Both the position numbers and the translations under genes were made by a program. From positions 4,603,882-4,667,881 of the forward strand of contig NW_022098050.1 of assembly GCF_002288925.2 (NCBI RefSeq): 64,000 nt of DNA. The letters are read 5' to 3'. Under the pieces are notes generated by a model. That model saw only the letters and a program-made list of their open reading frames with translations. It searched no databases and had not been told where the DNA came from. Positions 1 to 9,130 of the stretch are shown here, piece after piece. The DNA comes from Delphinapterus leucas (taxonomy: Eukaryota; Chordata; Mammalia; Artiodactyla; Monodontidae). The first letter of the stretch is position 1. The number at the start of each line of letters is the position of its first letter.

Positions 1-194
1 AGATTTATGATAAGAATACTGGGGTGTTCCATGCAAGAAGAATGTGGTTGGGCCCAGTAACAGCTGGAGTGCGGGGCCACTCCATTCCCCCACCTGCCAT
101 CTCGGTTTCTCTCTCACTTCCTCTTCCTTGTCCTCTCTCACTACAGCCCAGCTTTCTCCACAGGGTGGAAACATCGTCACAGGCGGCTCCTGAG

Positions 195-345
195 CTTTAC
201 CTCTTGAAACCTCATTGGCTGCCCTGATGCTTGCTCCTACTTTTAACCAATCAGAGCTGCTTCCCAAGAAACAGCCCTGATTGGCCCAATCAGAGCAGGT
301 GCCTAACCTCAGGCCAATCAGTTATGGCAGGGATTGGGTCATCTT
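195..345 (+). promoter_or_regulatory. CCAAT-box cluster, probable old LTR promoter relic
   Basis: Three CCAATCAG motifs lie within about 75 bp (near 248, 286 and 313), plus an inverted ATTGG near 279. Dense CCAAT boxes are typical of LTR U3 regions, and the surrounding sequence (about 1-480) looks like an old LTR, but no ends or TATA box are clear. Function is not implied. Confidence 0.35.
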
Positions 346-558
346 GTACAAAATGGCAGTAGGTATTGCCTTGAACCGGGGGGACTGTAGTTCTCATAAG
401 AGGATGCTAGGAGAGCAATTCCCCCAGGTGCCCACCTCACTCTTGTTCCTGATCCGTTTTATTGCATCTTGGTATAGCGTGTATGTTAACAGTAGCCACT
501 TGAAATAATTTCCAATAAGGGATAGACAGAAGGACAAGCAGAAACATAATAGTGGGAT

Positions 559-937
559 GTTCTATTAGTCAATGTTCTCCAGGGCAAGTCGAATATGCAA
601 GGTGGGCCAGCAGTCTGGAGACCCAGCAAAAGCCGATGTTCCAGTTTGAAGGCCATCAGGCAGGAAGAGGCAATGTTGCAGATGAAGTCCAAGGTCATCT
701 GCTATAGAATTCCCTCCTGCTCAAGGAGGCCAATTTTTTTGTTCTAGTCAGGCCTTCAACTGTTTGGGTGAGGTCCACCCACGTTAGGGAGGACAGTCTG
801 CTTTAGCCAAAGTTTATTGATTTTAATGGTAATGTCATCCAGAAACACCCTCAAAGAAACACCCAGAATAATGTTTGACCACATTTCTGGGCCTCCCACA
901 GCCCGTTCAAGTTAACACCTGCAGTTAACCATCAGAT
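559..937 (-). mobile_element. MLT2-type (ERVL) solo LTR
   Basis: Read on the minus strand, the element ends with a CTGGAGAACATTGACTAATA-like tail (560-590). It contains the GTGGGTGGACCTCACCCAAA and AAGGCCTGACTAGAACAAAA blocks, and starts with the GGTTAACTGCAGGTGTTAAC region (905-937). This order matches MLT2-family LTRs of endogenous retrovirus class III. No internal retroviral genes are present. It is old and diverged. Confidence 0.6.
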
Positions 938-1739
938 GTTTTCTGAGTTGCATAAATTACATTTTATCCCATTTCTTAATCCCAGGCACCTAGCCCAGTG
1001 TCTGTCATATAAGAGTTCAATAAATGTTGAATGAATGAATGAGAAATTATATTTTTAATTCCAGTGAGGCGGAACTTTGTCATTTAAAGGGACCCTGAGG
1101 TTAGGCCTTCTATAATAGAATATGAGGAATTATACCCTAATCCACTCAATTTGTAGATTCTGACTTTAATTTATTGAGCCTTCTTAACACCCTCAGTAGA
1201 ACGGTTTGGTGGTTTTAAGTTTCTTTCCTCCTCAAATGACCCGAGATATGATGGAGACACATACTTTTGTGACAGAGACAAGAATTTAGCTCTCTACTCA
1301 GCTCTCAGCCCCAGTCTTTCCAGCTCGCTAGGCTTCTGTCCAGGCGGGCTGAGAAGAAGCCAAGACCCAGCCTTCCACATCTGAACCCAAGAAGCAGGCT
1401 GCACCTTTCATGACTAGAGCTGCCATGCAGGAGTTGGCCCAACCTGTGGCATGTCCCAGCGATGTCATCAAAGTGAAGGTGGCAACTTCCCACGGCCAGT
1501 TCTGCCCCCTGAGTTCGGCTGGAGTTGGAGGGGTAGGAGAACATATTTCTAGACATGAGTTGCCAAACTATGTTTTTTTCCACCAGCTTAGAGCCTCTTA
1601 TAGCAAAAGTTCCTGGCTAGCTACATTTGAAGTTCCAACACCAGATCGTGGGAGAAGACGGTTGCTGGGATCCTTGGTTCAAATCCTAAACTGAAATGTT
1701 CAAAACGTGAAGAGATTCTATGCTGGTGGTCGAAGAGGG
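938..1739. other. Non-coding; short L2-like tail at 985-1045
   Basis: The part at 985-1045 resembles the 3' end of L2: CCTAGCCCAGTGTCTG, then TTCAATAAATGTTGAATGAA. The rest shows no gene or clear repeat. Overlapping frames of 92 and 94 aa at 1305-1694 on opposite strands have no recognisable domain. Confidence 0.45.
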
Positions 1740-1835
1740 TGACCAGGAAGTCAGAAATCCTTGGGTTCACTGCACTGAGCCTCAGTTGCCTCATCTGTAA
1801 AGTGGGGGCGATCATAATGCAGCATGTTGCTGTGA
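1740..1835 (+). mobile_element. MIR fragment
   Basis: GAGCCTCAGTTGCCTCATCT followed by GTAAAGTGGGGGCGATCATA is the diagnostic core of a MIR SINE in the plus orientation. Both ends are missing. Confidence 0.65.
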
Positions 1836-1865
1836 TCATTCAACTATATCATTAAGTCATTTTTC

Positions 1866-2015
1866 AATGTGCATTTATTGAGCACCCACTGTATGTCAAA
1901 CACTGCTATACAGACATGGCCTCTGCCCCTGTGGACGTTTAAGGAAGATGAGCTGGGTATCACTGAGCTGTATCTGAAGCAGTAGGTCAGGGCTGTGGCC
2001 ACCACTATGGCACAA
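1866..2015 (-). mobile_element. L2-type LINE relic
   Basis: TTTATTGAGCACCCACTGTA, then TGTCAAACACTGCTATACAG, match the antisense 3' end of L2 or related ancient LINEs. It decays to the right, with no coding remnant. Confidence 0.5.
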
Positions 2016-2554
2016 GGTGTAGCCGGGAGCCCCATGAGGTCTGACGCCTGTGGTCACAGGCTGGGGTTTGGAGGGCCATTTGTCACCACTTTTTGTGCCT
2101 TTACCCACTTTCCTAGGTATAGTTGTGCCACTGACGTGGCATCACTTTGAAGAGAAATGGTGACTTCTCTAGGAGCGAAGAGGTAACACATAATGAAGGA
2201 AGGTCATTCATCCAGGTGACTTGACCCAGGCCCTTTATGTGGAGCACAGAAGTAAAAACACCGCCCAACAGTGGGCATAACCACACTAAAATCAATTAGG
2301 AAAAAGAAATCAAACCCTGAAATGTTTCAGAAAAAAAAAATTTAAGTTACAAAAGAACATAAAGAACACTTATCATGGGTGTGCTTGCAAATGCACCAAC
2401 GACAGAGCCAAACATACAGTCGGTGCTCAATAAGTGTACGTTTCTAGGTATTAATTTGGGGGAAAGCAGGATGGTAATAACGTGGAAAACTTGACTTCTA
2501 AGTCCCGGATTCTGATCCCAGATTTACAATTTACTGCCTCTATAACATACCTTC

Positions 2555-2775
2555 TTTGGCACATCCAGTAACTATTTATTGAGCACTTACTATGAGCCAG
2601 GCATTCTTCTAGCCCTGGGGATACAGCTGTAGGAAAAAAATAGACAAAAATCCTGATCCTGGAGCTCCATTCTAGTGGGGAGGGTTGCTATCAAATGACC
2701 TAACCTTTCTGAGCCTCAAATTCTTATCTGTGAAATAGGTAATAATCTCCACCTCGTTGGATTCCCTTGATAATT
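2555..2775. mobile_element. L2-type relic followed by MIR core
   Basis: ACTATTTATTGAGCACTTAC and GAGCCAGGCATTCTTCTAGC (2568-2612) are L2-like. TGACCTAACCTTTCTGAGCC and a CTGTGAAATAGG stretch (2694-2740) match the MIR core in plus orientation. The two old fragments are probably adjacent rather than one element. Confidence 0.5.
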
Positions 2776-3009
2776 ACTCTAGACAATCTAGATGAAGTGA
2801 CTGGGTCCCAGAGACCTCAACGGTTGTGCCCCCGCCACCTCCCCACCAAGTCTTCCCTTAGCCTGCTGATGTCAACAAAAACCACGTGGCCAGCATTCAG
2901 AAGAAGCATCTTCCTTGTAGTATTTCAGAATATCCCTGCTCTTTTTGGGGTCTGTATCTATCTTGAGAGTATCATCTTGCCATGAGAAGATTCCAGACAT
3001 TTGTTGTAA

Positions 3010-3245
3010 TTTATGGGAAGGCAACCCATGCTGTGGGAAACACACAGACTTAGGAACCAGACAGGCAGGAATTCAAATCCTGTTTCTGCATCTACCTGTT
3101 GTCAGACTTTGAACCTTTGTTTCACTGTTGTCAAACTGGAAAATATAGAGTACTGGCAGTGGTGGGCTAGGGAAAGGGTTGAATTAGATTATACATAGAC
3201 TGGCACCAAGAACGTCCCCTGCATGTAGTGGGTGGCTGAACCTAT
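3010..3245 (+). mobile_element. MIR SINE, near full length
   Basis: The piece at 3055-3085 resembles the MIR tRNA-derived head (CAGGAATTCAAATCCTGTTT carries a degenerate B box). TTTGAACCTTTGTTTCACTG, a core region and a tail near 3200-3240 (CTGGCACC, GTAGTGGGTGGCTGAA) follow. It is heavily diverged, as expected for MIR. Confidence 0.55.
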
Positions 3246-3339
3246 TACAGTTCTTTCTCTTCTCCTATGGGCACCAGAGAAATAAATTGTCATCTCCAGA
3301 AGGTCAGGTGGGGACAGCATCAGCATGGGGTACCTGTTT

Positions 3340-3895
3340 ATGCCTCACCTGCTATCAGTCAGGTGTTGCCAGGAGGCAACCCTCACCAACACAGAAGCGG
3401 ATAAACAGACTTTGCTGTAGGGGACACGTGCAGAGGGGCTGACGGGTGACAGCAACCAGGCGGGGATGTTAAGGCACCTAGAAACTAGGATCAGCTGGAA
3501 GCCATTAGCACTCCTAGGACAAGGGGAGGGAATAATGTCATATGGGAGCCCAGGGAGAGGTAGAACCTTGAACGGGGGCCTCCAGCAGGAGCTGCAATGA
3601 TGGAGGGACATGGCCTTCCTTGTAGCAGAGAGGTGAGCAGAGGGGAGGCAAAGGAGAAACACCCCGACCCCTCTCTCTCCTCCCACCTCCAATCTGTTGC
3701 TCGAAACTGGCCAAACCCAGCTAAAAGCCAGCTGGCAAGGAGCCCGAAGGATCAATCCACACAGTTGGGTCTCCAGGACACAGAACATGGTGGGAAATAG
3801 TTGAAATTGATCTTGGAAGGCAAACAGAGGACACACAGCGCACACCTACACCATGATGTTTGCTCTTGACACACTTCTGGGCATCTGCTCTTCCT
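3340..3895. repeat. Unassigned old interspersed repeat, LTR-like
   Basis: The sequence resembles a mammalian LTR-like repeat with an AAACCCAGCTAAAAGCCAGC block (3713-3732) and purine-rich stretches. I cannot name the family. A 166-aa minus-strand frame (3345-3845) lies wholly within it and has no recognisable domain, so it is not called as a gene. Confidence 0.3.
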
Positions 3896-3900
3896 ATACC

Positions 3901-4084
3901 ACGGTGGTTCTCACACTGCAGCAGGCCTGCAAATCCCCTGGAGGACTTGTTAAACACAGATTACTGGGCCCAGCCTCCCAAAGTATCTAATTCTGAGGTC
4001 TGATGTGTGGCCCCTTGCAGTTCTAACAAGTTCCCAGGTGATATCAATGCTGCCAGTCTGAGGACCACCCTTTGAGATCCACTG
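3901..4084 (+). mobile_element. MER20 (hAT-type DNA transposon)
   Basis: The element starts GGTGGTTCTCACACTGC and ends CTTTGAGATCCACTG, the imperfect terminal inverted repeats of MER20. Between them are CTGGAGGACTTGTTAAACAC and TTCTAACAAGTTCCCAGGTG, both diagnostic. It is essentially full length and non-autonomous. Confidence 0.8.
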
Positions 4085-4311
4085 CTTTATAACAAGAGAT
4101 GTCTCGAGAGCAGCTTCCCTTCTTCTGTGCTTAGCATTTAACTGTGTCCCCTACACCCCAGGACAGATCCACAGCCAGCAGAACCATGGGCAGCTCAGAG
4201 CCATGCAGGGCAGCCTCCACAGCTCCCCTCACCTGACGGCCCCAGGGCCACAGATCCTGCCAGATGGGCTGGCCTGGCCTTAGCTCACCTTGTTCTTGCC
4301 CCCCCCAGGGC

Positions 4312-4313
4312 GC

Positions 4314-4358
<45 letters not shown>
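4312..4358. repeat. (CA)n microsatellite with CG interruptions
   Basis: Alternating purine/pyrimidine tract with an internal CGCGCGCG block. It could adopt Z-DNA and is likely to be polymorphic. It lies in the single-copy left flank. Confidence 0.95.
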
Positions 4359-4361
<3 letters not shown>

Positions 4362-5407
4362 ACAAGCACACGTTCGTGGACAATCACACTCCGATTAGCT
4401 ACACCTGGATGCCTGGTCTGTTTCCTAGGGGAAGATGAGTCAACGACTCCTTGGGGCCCTGCGACGTCCTGTGCTCAGGCCAGGAGGTCACAACTCCTGG
4501 CCACGCAACATTGCCTCTCTGCAGGCAGCCCTGCCAGTCTGCAGCTTCGCCTGACATCTCTGTTTTAGGGGAAATGAACACAGAATACTGCTGGGTCCCT
4601 GCCAAACTGGGCCAACCGTGTTCCCTCCTCCGTCCCCTGATGGGCTGAGACCCATCCAAGAGCTGCTTCCCCTTCCCCTTCTTGTTCTCATCTGGCTCCT
4701 CGTCTGACTTATCCCTTTCCTCAGATTTCTGCTTTGAGGGTGTCACTCTAACAGCATGTCCTCTCTTCCATCTTCACTAAGGAGCCGCTAGAGTAATATC
4801 TGAGACGCCCCAGGGAGCGTCAGCCACGGAAAAGGCCTCCCGGGAACACATGTTGTTTAGGCCCCTTCTGGGGGTTCCCACTCCCCTTCCATGTGGTTTT
4901 CGTCTGGCTCTTGGTCCCATCATCTTACGCCCCCTCCCCAACCCCAGCCACCAGGCAACAAGAGACTTCGTCCTGACCTGTCAATCAGCACAGCCCATTC
5001 CCCTGGACACAGGGCTCAGTCTGGGGCTGGGCCTGAGTGCCAAGCACAGGCAGTCAGACTGATTTCCTGGAATGGGTGTGCAGACACCAAAGCAGCAGTG
5101 TGCTGGAGCCCTCCTTCCACCAGCTTTTGAGAGCCAAAGATGTGCAGCTCTCGAGTACCTTGAAACGGACCATGGTGGGAATCTGTGTACTCTGGAGAAA
5201 TCAGCAAATGCTACACAACGGAGCTTTTTTATTTGGAGAGTCAATGGTTAAACATTTACCAACGTACAACTGCATGGTAAGGAGAAACTCTGTTTTCATG
5301 AGGTGGCAAAACTGGAAGGCTTTGAAGGCAGCAACTTCTTGTGCGAGTGGAGAGAGCTGTTATGTATCAGCAAAGAATGAGGATAGTGCAGAGTCAAGAA
5401 CAATGGA
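4359..5407. other. Non-coding, no gene recognised
   Basis: Moderately GC-rich unique-looking DNA. Several short frames (115 aa minus at 4399-4746, 152 aa plus at 5037-5495) overlap on both strands and show no domain, signal peptide or splice-supported exon. Confidence 0.5.
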
Positions 5408-5429
5408 AGAGAGAGAGAGAGAGAGAGAG
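5408..5429. repeat. (GA)n microsatellite
   Basis: About eleven GA dinucleotides in the left flank, outside the duplication. Confidence 0.9.
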
Positions 5430-5574
5430 CTGACAATATGGGGTGTGCTCCTGGATCCAGCCGTGCCTGAACTCCAAGTTATTGCAATTATATAAAACAA
5501 GAGTTGCCCGGTGTGCAGTCGCTAATTTGAACTGGGTTTTTCCCTTGAAGCAGTTTAGGATGAGCCTCCCCAAA

Positions 5575-6031
5575 ATGTGCCACTTTGGCACGTGGACTAT
5601 TTTGAGCTGAAGACAGTCAAGACCTAAAATACCGAGGAAGAGCTTTTTACTTCCCCCTTTTAACTGCCTAAGAGAATTTAGACAGGGGAGCCTGGCTCAG
5701 AGACAGAGCTATTACCAAAGGTAAGTTTTATCTGAATGACGCATCTGCATGGCAGGGCAAACATCTAATTACCAGCTATCTGCTCTTCTTATCACCCTGT
5801 GACTGACCCTCCTGTCCTTGGAAACCCTAGGCCCCTATCCCATTTCTTGGCTCATGATGTCATATAAGCCTCAACTGGCCCGCTTGCCCTTGGGTCTTAT
5901 ATTTTTATGGGAATCCCTTAGGTACAAAATTAAATTTGTTTTTCTCCTGTTAATCTGTCTTGTGTTTATTTGATTATTGGACCAGCCAAAGAACCCACAG
6001 GGGTAGAGGAAAATGTTTTCCTCCCCAACAC
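5575..6031 (+). mobile_element. Solo LTR, unassigned ERV family (LTR A)
   Basis: The block begins near TGCCACTTTGGCACGTGG and ends near GAAAATGTTTTCCTCCCCAA. It carries a polyadenylation-like AAATTAAATTT (5928-5938) followed by TTTTTCTCCTGTTAATCTGT, a layout typical of an LTR 3' half. The same 3' motif order recurs in the LTR at 6405-6965, so the two are probably related families. No gag, pol or env remnant is seen. Confidence 0.5.
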
Positions 6032-6147
6032 CCTCATGAACTTTAAGATCCCTGACTGAAATGGAACTTAGGAGAAATTCCTAAAATTGTCACCGCAAAA
6101 GGGGAAACTTAGTCCAAAAGAAGGTCAGTCCTCTCATAGTTGATGGA

Positions 6148-6208
6148 GATGGAGGCTGCAAGGAGATGGAGGCTGCAAGGAGATGGAGGCTGCAAGGAGA
6201 TGGAGGCT
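6148..6208. repeat. 17-bp minisatellite, about 3.6 units
   Basis: The unit GATGGAGGCTGCAAGGA is repeated exactly at 6148-6164, 6165-6181 and 6182-6198, with a partial unit at 6199-6208. The array ends precisely where the 24.8-kb duplication begins. Confidence 0.95.
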
Positions 6209-6404
6209 GATGAGCCCTGCTAAGCAGGAGGCAGGGCATCTAGGGTGTGGCTCTCCAGTGTCAGACACACACCTTCAGCCCAATGGCGGGGGTCCCAGCC
6301 CTGGGGGCCCAGGGCTTGGGTGATCAGCTTGGAGAATCCCCACCACCATCATCACCATCATGAAGCCGAGGTGGGACCGCTCTGGTTTCTGTTATTGTGA
6401 ATCT

Positions 6405-6965
6405 CAGATGCAAATGTTTACAATTGGCCCTGAAGGGAAGTCAAATTTGCCACCCCCAAATATGCCTCTTAGGCATAAGGATGATTTTAGGCTGATTACT
6501 TTTAAGAAACAGCAGTCACTGGAGAAGCTCTGAAAATAGAGTAAGTTTTGTAAGAGACATTTCCGTGTATAAGGGAAATTTCCATTTGCCAGGGTGTCTC
6601 CCTCTCTGTACCAGGAAGAGGAAGATGACTCGAAATCTCTTGAAACTCTTATGAATGAAGCAGGCATGGACTTAAATCTGCATAAAAACCTTACCTTTGT
6701 TTCCCATGCATTTCCGGACAACCTCCCATAAATGGCCCCACCCCCCACCCCCAGCATCTTCCTTTGTCTTTAGCTGGAGGTGGGATTTAAGGTGGCGCTT
6801 TGAGCCATTTCGGGGAGCTACTCATTTTTCCTGGGGCTCTCCCATGGATACAGACAGTATACACGTTATTAAACTTCCGTTTGTTTTTCTCCTGTTCATC
6901 TGTCTTCTATTACAGGGGGTCTTAGCCAAGAACCTAGAAAGGTAGCAGGAGAATTCTATTTCCTC
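6405..6965 (+). mobile_element. Solo LTR, unassigned ERV family (LTR B, copy 1)
   Basis: It has the same architecture as LTR A: a GCCACCCCCAAATATGCC start region, a GATTTTAGGCTGA block, a TATTAAAC polyadenylation-like motif (6868-6875), then TTTTTCTCCTGTTCATCTGT and a TTTCCTCCCC end. The 117-aa and 82-aa frames here are chance products. No retroviral genes are seen. Confidence 0.5.
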
Positions 6966-7707
6966 CCCCCGGAGCCCCTTTCCAGCCAGAAGGCCTCCAA
7001 GTGCAGCCATCCTGCCTGTGCTGCTGGCACAGAGCAGCAGTGCCCACCAGCCCTCTCGGGAGGACCAGAGCCAGGGAGTCACAGGAGACCCCGTTATCCC
7101 TGAACTCCGATTCTACGTAGCCAAGAGAGGTCCTTCCAGCACCTTCACCCCAGCGCAACGATGATGTGCTCCAGGCTACCGGCAGCCTCAGCCCCAACAC
7201 AGGAGAGGCCACAGATTAAAGCCCTCCATCAAGGGCATCCTGGGCAATCCGGCCTCAAAGGCACCCAGTTGCTCTTAAGATCTTGAGAAACCCTGACCCT
7301 TTCTGAAGCGCCCACTTGTGTTATTTCTGGGCCACCCCCCCAATCTTCTTCTCGATCATGAATACCCCTCTTTTTGGCCACAGGGTAGTTACCCACCCCC
7401 ACCCCCCCCATGGTGATCAGCTTTGAAACCCTGACACCGGAAGGTTCTGCGGGTGTTCCTTCTAGGAGAGAGAAGAAAGAAGAGGAGAGATTGTGACTCA
7501 TCCTGCAGCCCAGCCTGGGTCGGGGAAGGAGGGTGCCCCACCATGGCGAGAGGGCAGCGGGCTAAGCCCCAGGTACCCGAGAGAAGGAGGCAGCCCATGG
7601 ATGGCCCAGCGCGGACAGCAAGGGGCCCTGCATCAAGAGGAGATGCAGTGGGTTCAGCACTGGGGTGAAGCCTGCCTGGCCTCGGCATGTGCAAGACCCA
7701 GCTACAT
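6966..7707. other. Non-coding, GC-rich; no gene recognised
   Basis: Pyrimidine-rich unique-looking DNA with C-runs. Frames of 71-129 aa overlap on both strands and are dominated by low-complexity residues. The counterpart is 31742-32483. Confidence 0.45.
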
Positions 7708-7937
7708 CCACACACACCATACACACACCACACAGAGACACACACCGCAGACACACCGTGCATAAACATACACCCCACACGCTACACAACCCACACTCGC
7801 TCCTGCACAGACACGAACACACAAAGACGCATACACACGCTCCCGCACGTGCATACACATGCACTGACACACACATATATAAACACACACACTTACAATC
7901 GCCTATGCATAGACATACACACCCAAATGTGCATGTG

Positions 7938-7974
<37 letters not shown>
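7708..7974. repeat. CA-rich degenerate satellite with pure (CA)n end, copy 1
   Basis: About 230 bp of imperfect ACAC repeats lead into an uninterrupted 35-bp CA tract (7940-7974). His/Thr-rich plus-strand frames and Cys/Val-rich minus-strand frames (up to 169 aa) are artefacts of the repeat. The pure tract has exactly the same length in copy 2. Confidence 0.95.
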
Positions 7975-7976
<2 letters not shown>

Positions 7977-9019
7977 CTGTCTACAACTATTGTGAAATCC
8001 CAGCTCACAAAGCAATCTCCGGGACACTTCTGTGATCAAACTCCTTCCCTCCTCACTGACCCCAGGCCATCTTTCCCCTCCCTGCTGCTGCCCTTGCCCC
8101 CCTGCCCCTCCCGAGGAGCTGGACCACTTTACCCACTCCTCCCCCACACCCCCCAACTTGTTTTCTTTTCCTGAGAGATTTTAAGTTTCCATCTGTCATC
8201 TGAGGTCATTAATCCCAAGACAGAAGGCCAAAGAAGCCTACCCCACACAGCCAAGCCATTAACTAATTGCAAAAGGTGCGCACATCCCATCATATTAATC
8301 CCCCTGCAGCAGCCCATCGCCCGCGCCTCGCTTCCGGAGTTGTGCTGATCAAAAGGACAAGCCGCCTGCTACCATCCTGGATGGCGTTGCCATGATGGAT
8401 GGTCCGTGTCCAGAAAGGGTGTGGGTCAGCCTCGGGGACTCATGTGTCAGGCTGAGGAGGGGGGGAGAGGTAGCTGGGCAGGAACAGGTGGCCGGGTGCC
8501 AGGGTGATTTTTTTTCCTCCAGCTGAGAAGGGAGCCGAGACTTCCTGTGTCCCCAGGCCTTGCCAGACCTAGACCACTGCCCCGGGATGGCCAGGCCTCT
8601 GAGGACAAGCACAGGTGAGAAGACCTGAAAGGTCCCCAGCGCCCTCCGTCCAGCAACTCTTCTCTCGCTAAGTCAGCGAGTTCAAGGAGACCGGCTTTCA
8701 ATGGACCGCCCACGGTCTGCGGACACAAACCTTCTTTCTGACGGTGCTCCTGGACGGCAGGTGGTCTCCCCAAGCTTCCCCTCGCCTCCACTGAGGGCTG
8801 GCAGGCCACGCCAGCAACGTGCAGGAACTGTCTGATGACCTATTTCCCAGCGGGAATTATTGGCGAGTCTGCGAGCGTGCGTGCGTGCGTGCACATCCGG
8901 CTTCTCTACTTCCAGGATGGGAATAAATTACCTGATTGACAAACCTCCACTGTAGTTCATGCACACTGTGCCCGTGGGTCGGCCGTGGCTACAGTTGCAG
9001 GCAGCTGACCTAATCCATT
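7975..9019. other. Non-coding unique DNA with a short GCGT repeat
   Basis: No gene was recognised. A CpG cluster lies near 8318-8338, and a short (GCGT)n run is at 8875-8891. The segment 8170-8310, with TAAT and ATTAAC motifs and no repeats, could be a conserved non-coding element, but this cannot be judged from one sequence. The counterpart is 32751-33795. Confidence 0.4.
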
Positions 9020-9078
9020 TATCTTATTTATACTGTGTTCCATTTTCCATATGCGGAGTTGGGGCCTCCTGGATCTGG

Positions 9079-9110
9079 TATGCAAATGAGACACAGTGAT
9101 TTGCAAATGA
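9079..9110 (+). promoter_or_regulatory. Paired octamer motifs, copy 1
   Basis: A perfect POU/Oct octamer ATGCAAAT (9080-9087) is followed 12 bp later by the near-palindromic ATTTGCAAAT (9099-9108). Both continue into GAG or GAGC. The region 9020-9130 is free of recognisable repeats, so an enhancer role is possible but unproven. Confidence 0.3.
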
Positions 9111-9130
9111 GCAGAGGCCTGACACTTTTA

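Noticed and set aside
3345..3845. 166-aa minus-strand frame
   Set aside because: It falls in a probable old LTR-like repeat, and no domain or splice context was seen.
4399..4746. 115-aa minus-strand frame with a charged Lys/Glu/Asp-rich N-terminus
   Set aside because: The charged stretch comes from purine-rich DNA, and the remainder is low-information sequence. No homologue was recognised.
6148..6208. Tandem 17-bp units as a possible CRISPR-like array
   Set aside because: The units are directly adjacent with no spacers, in a mammalian repeat-rich context, so this is a minisatellite.
7665..8174. 169-aa His/Thr-rich frame and 148-aa Cys/Val-rich frame in the CA block
   Set aside because: Their composition is the direct translation of CACA or TGTG repeats, so they are not genes.
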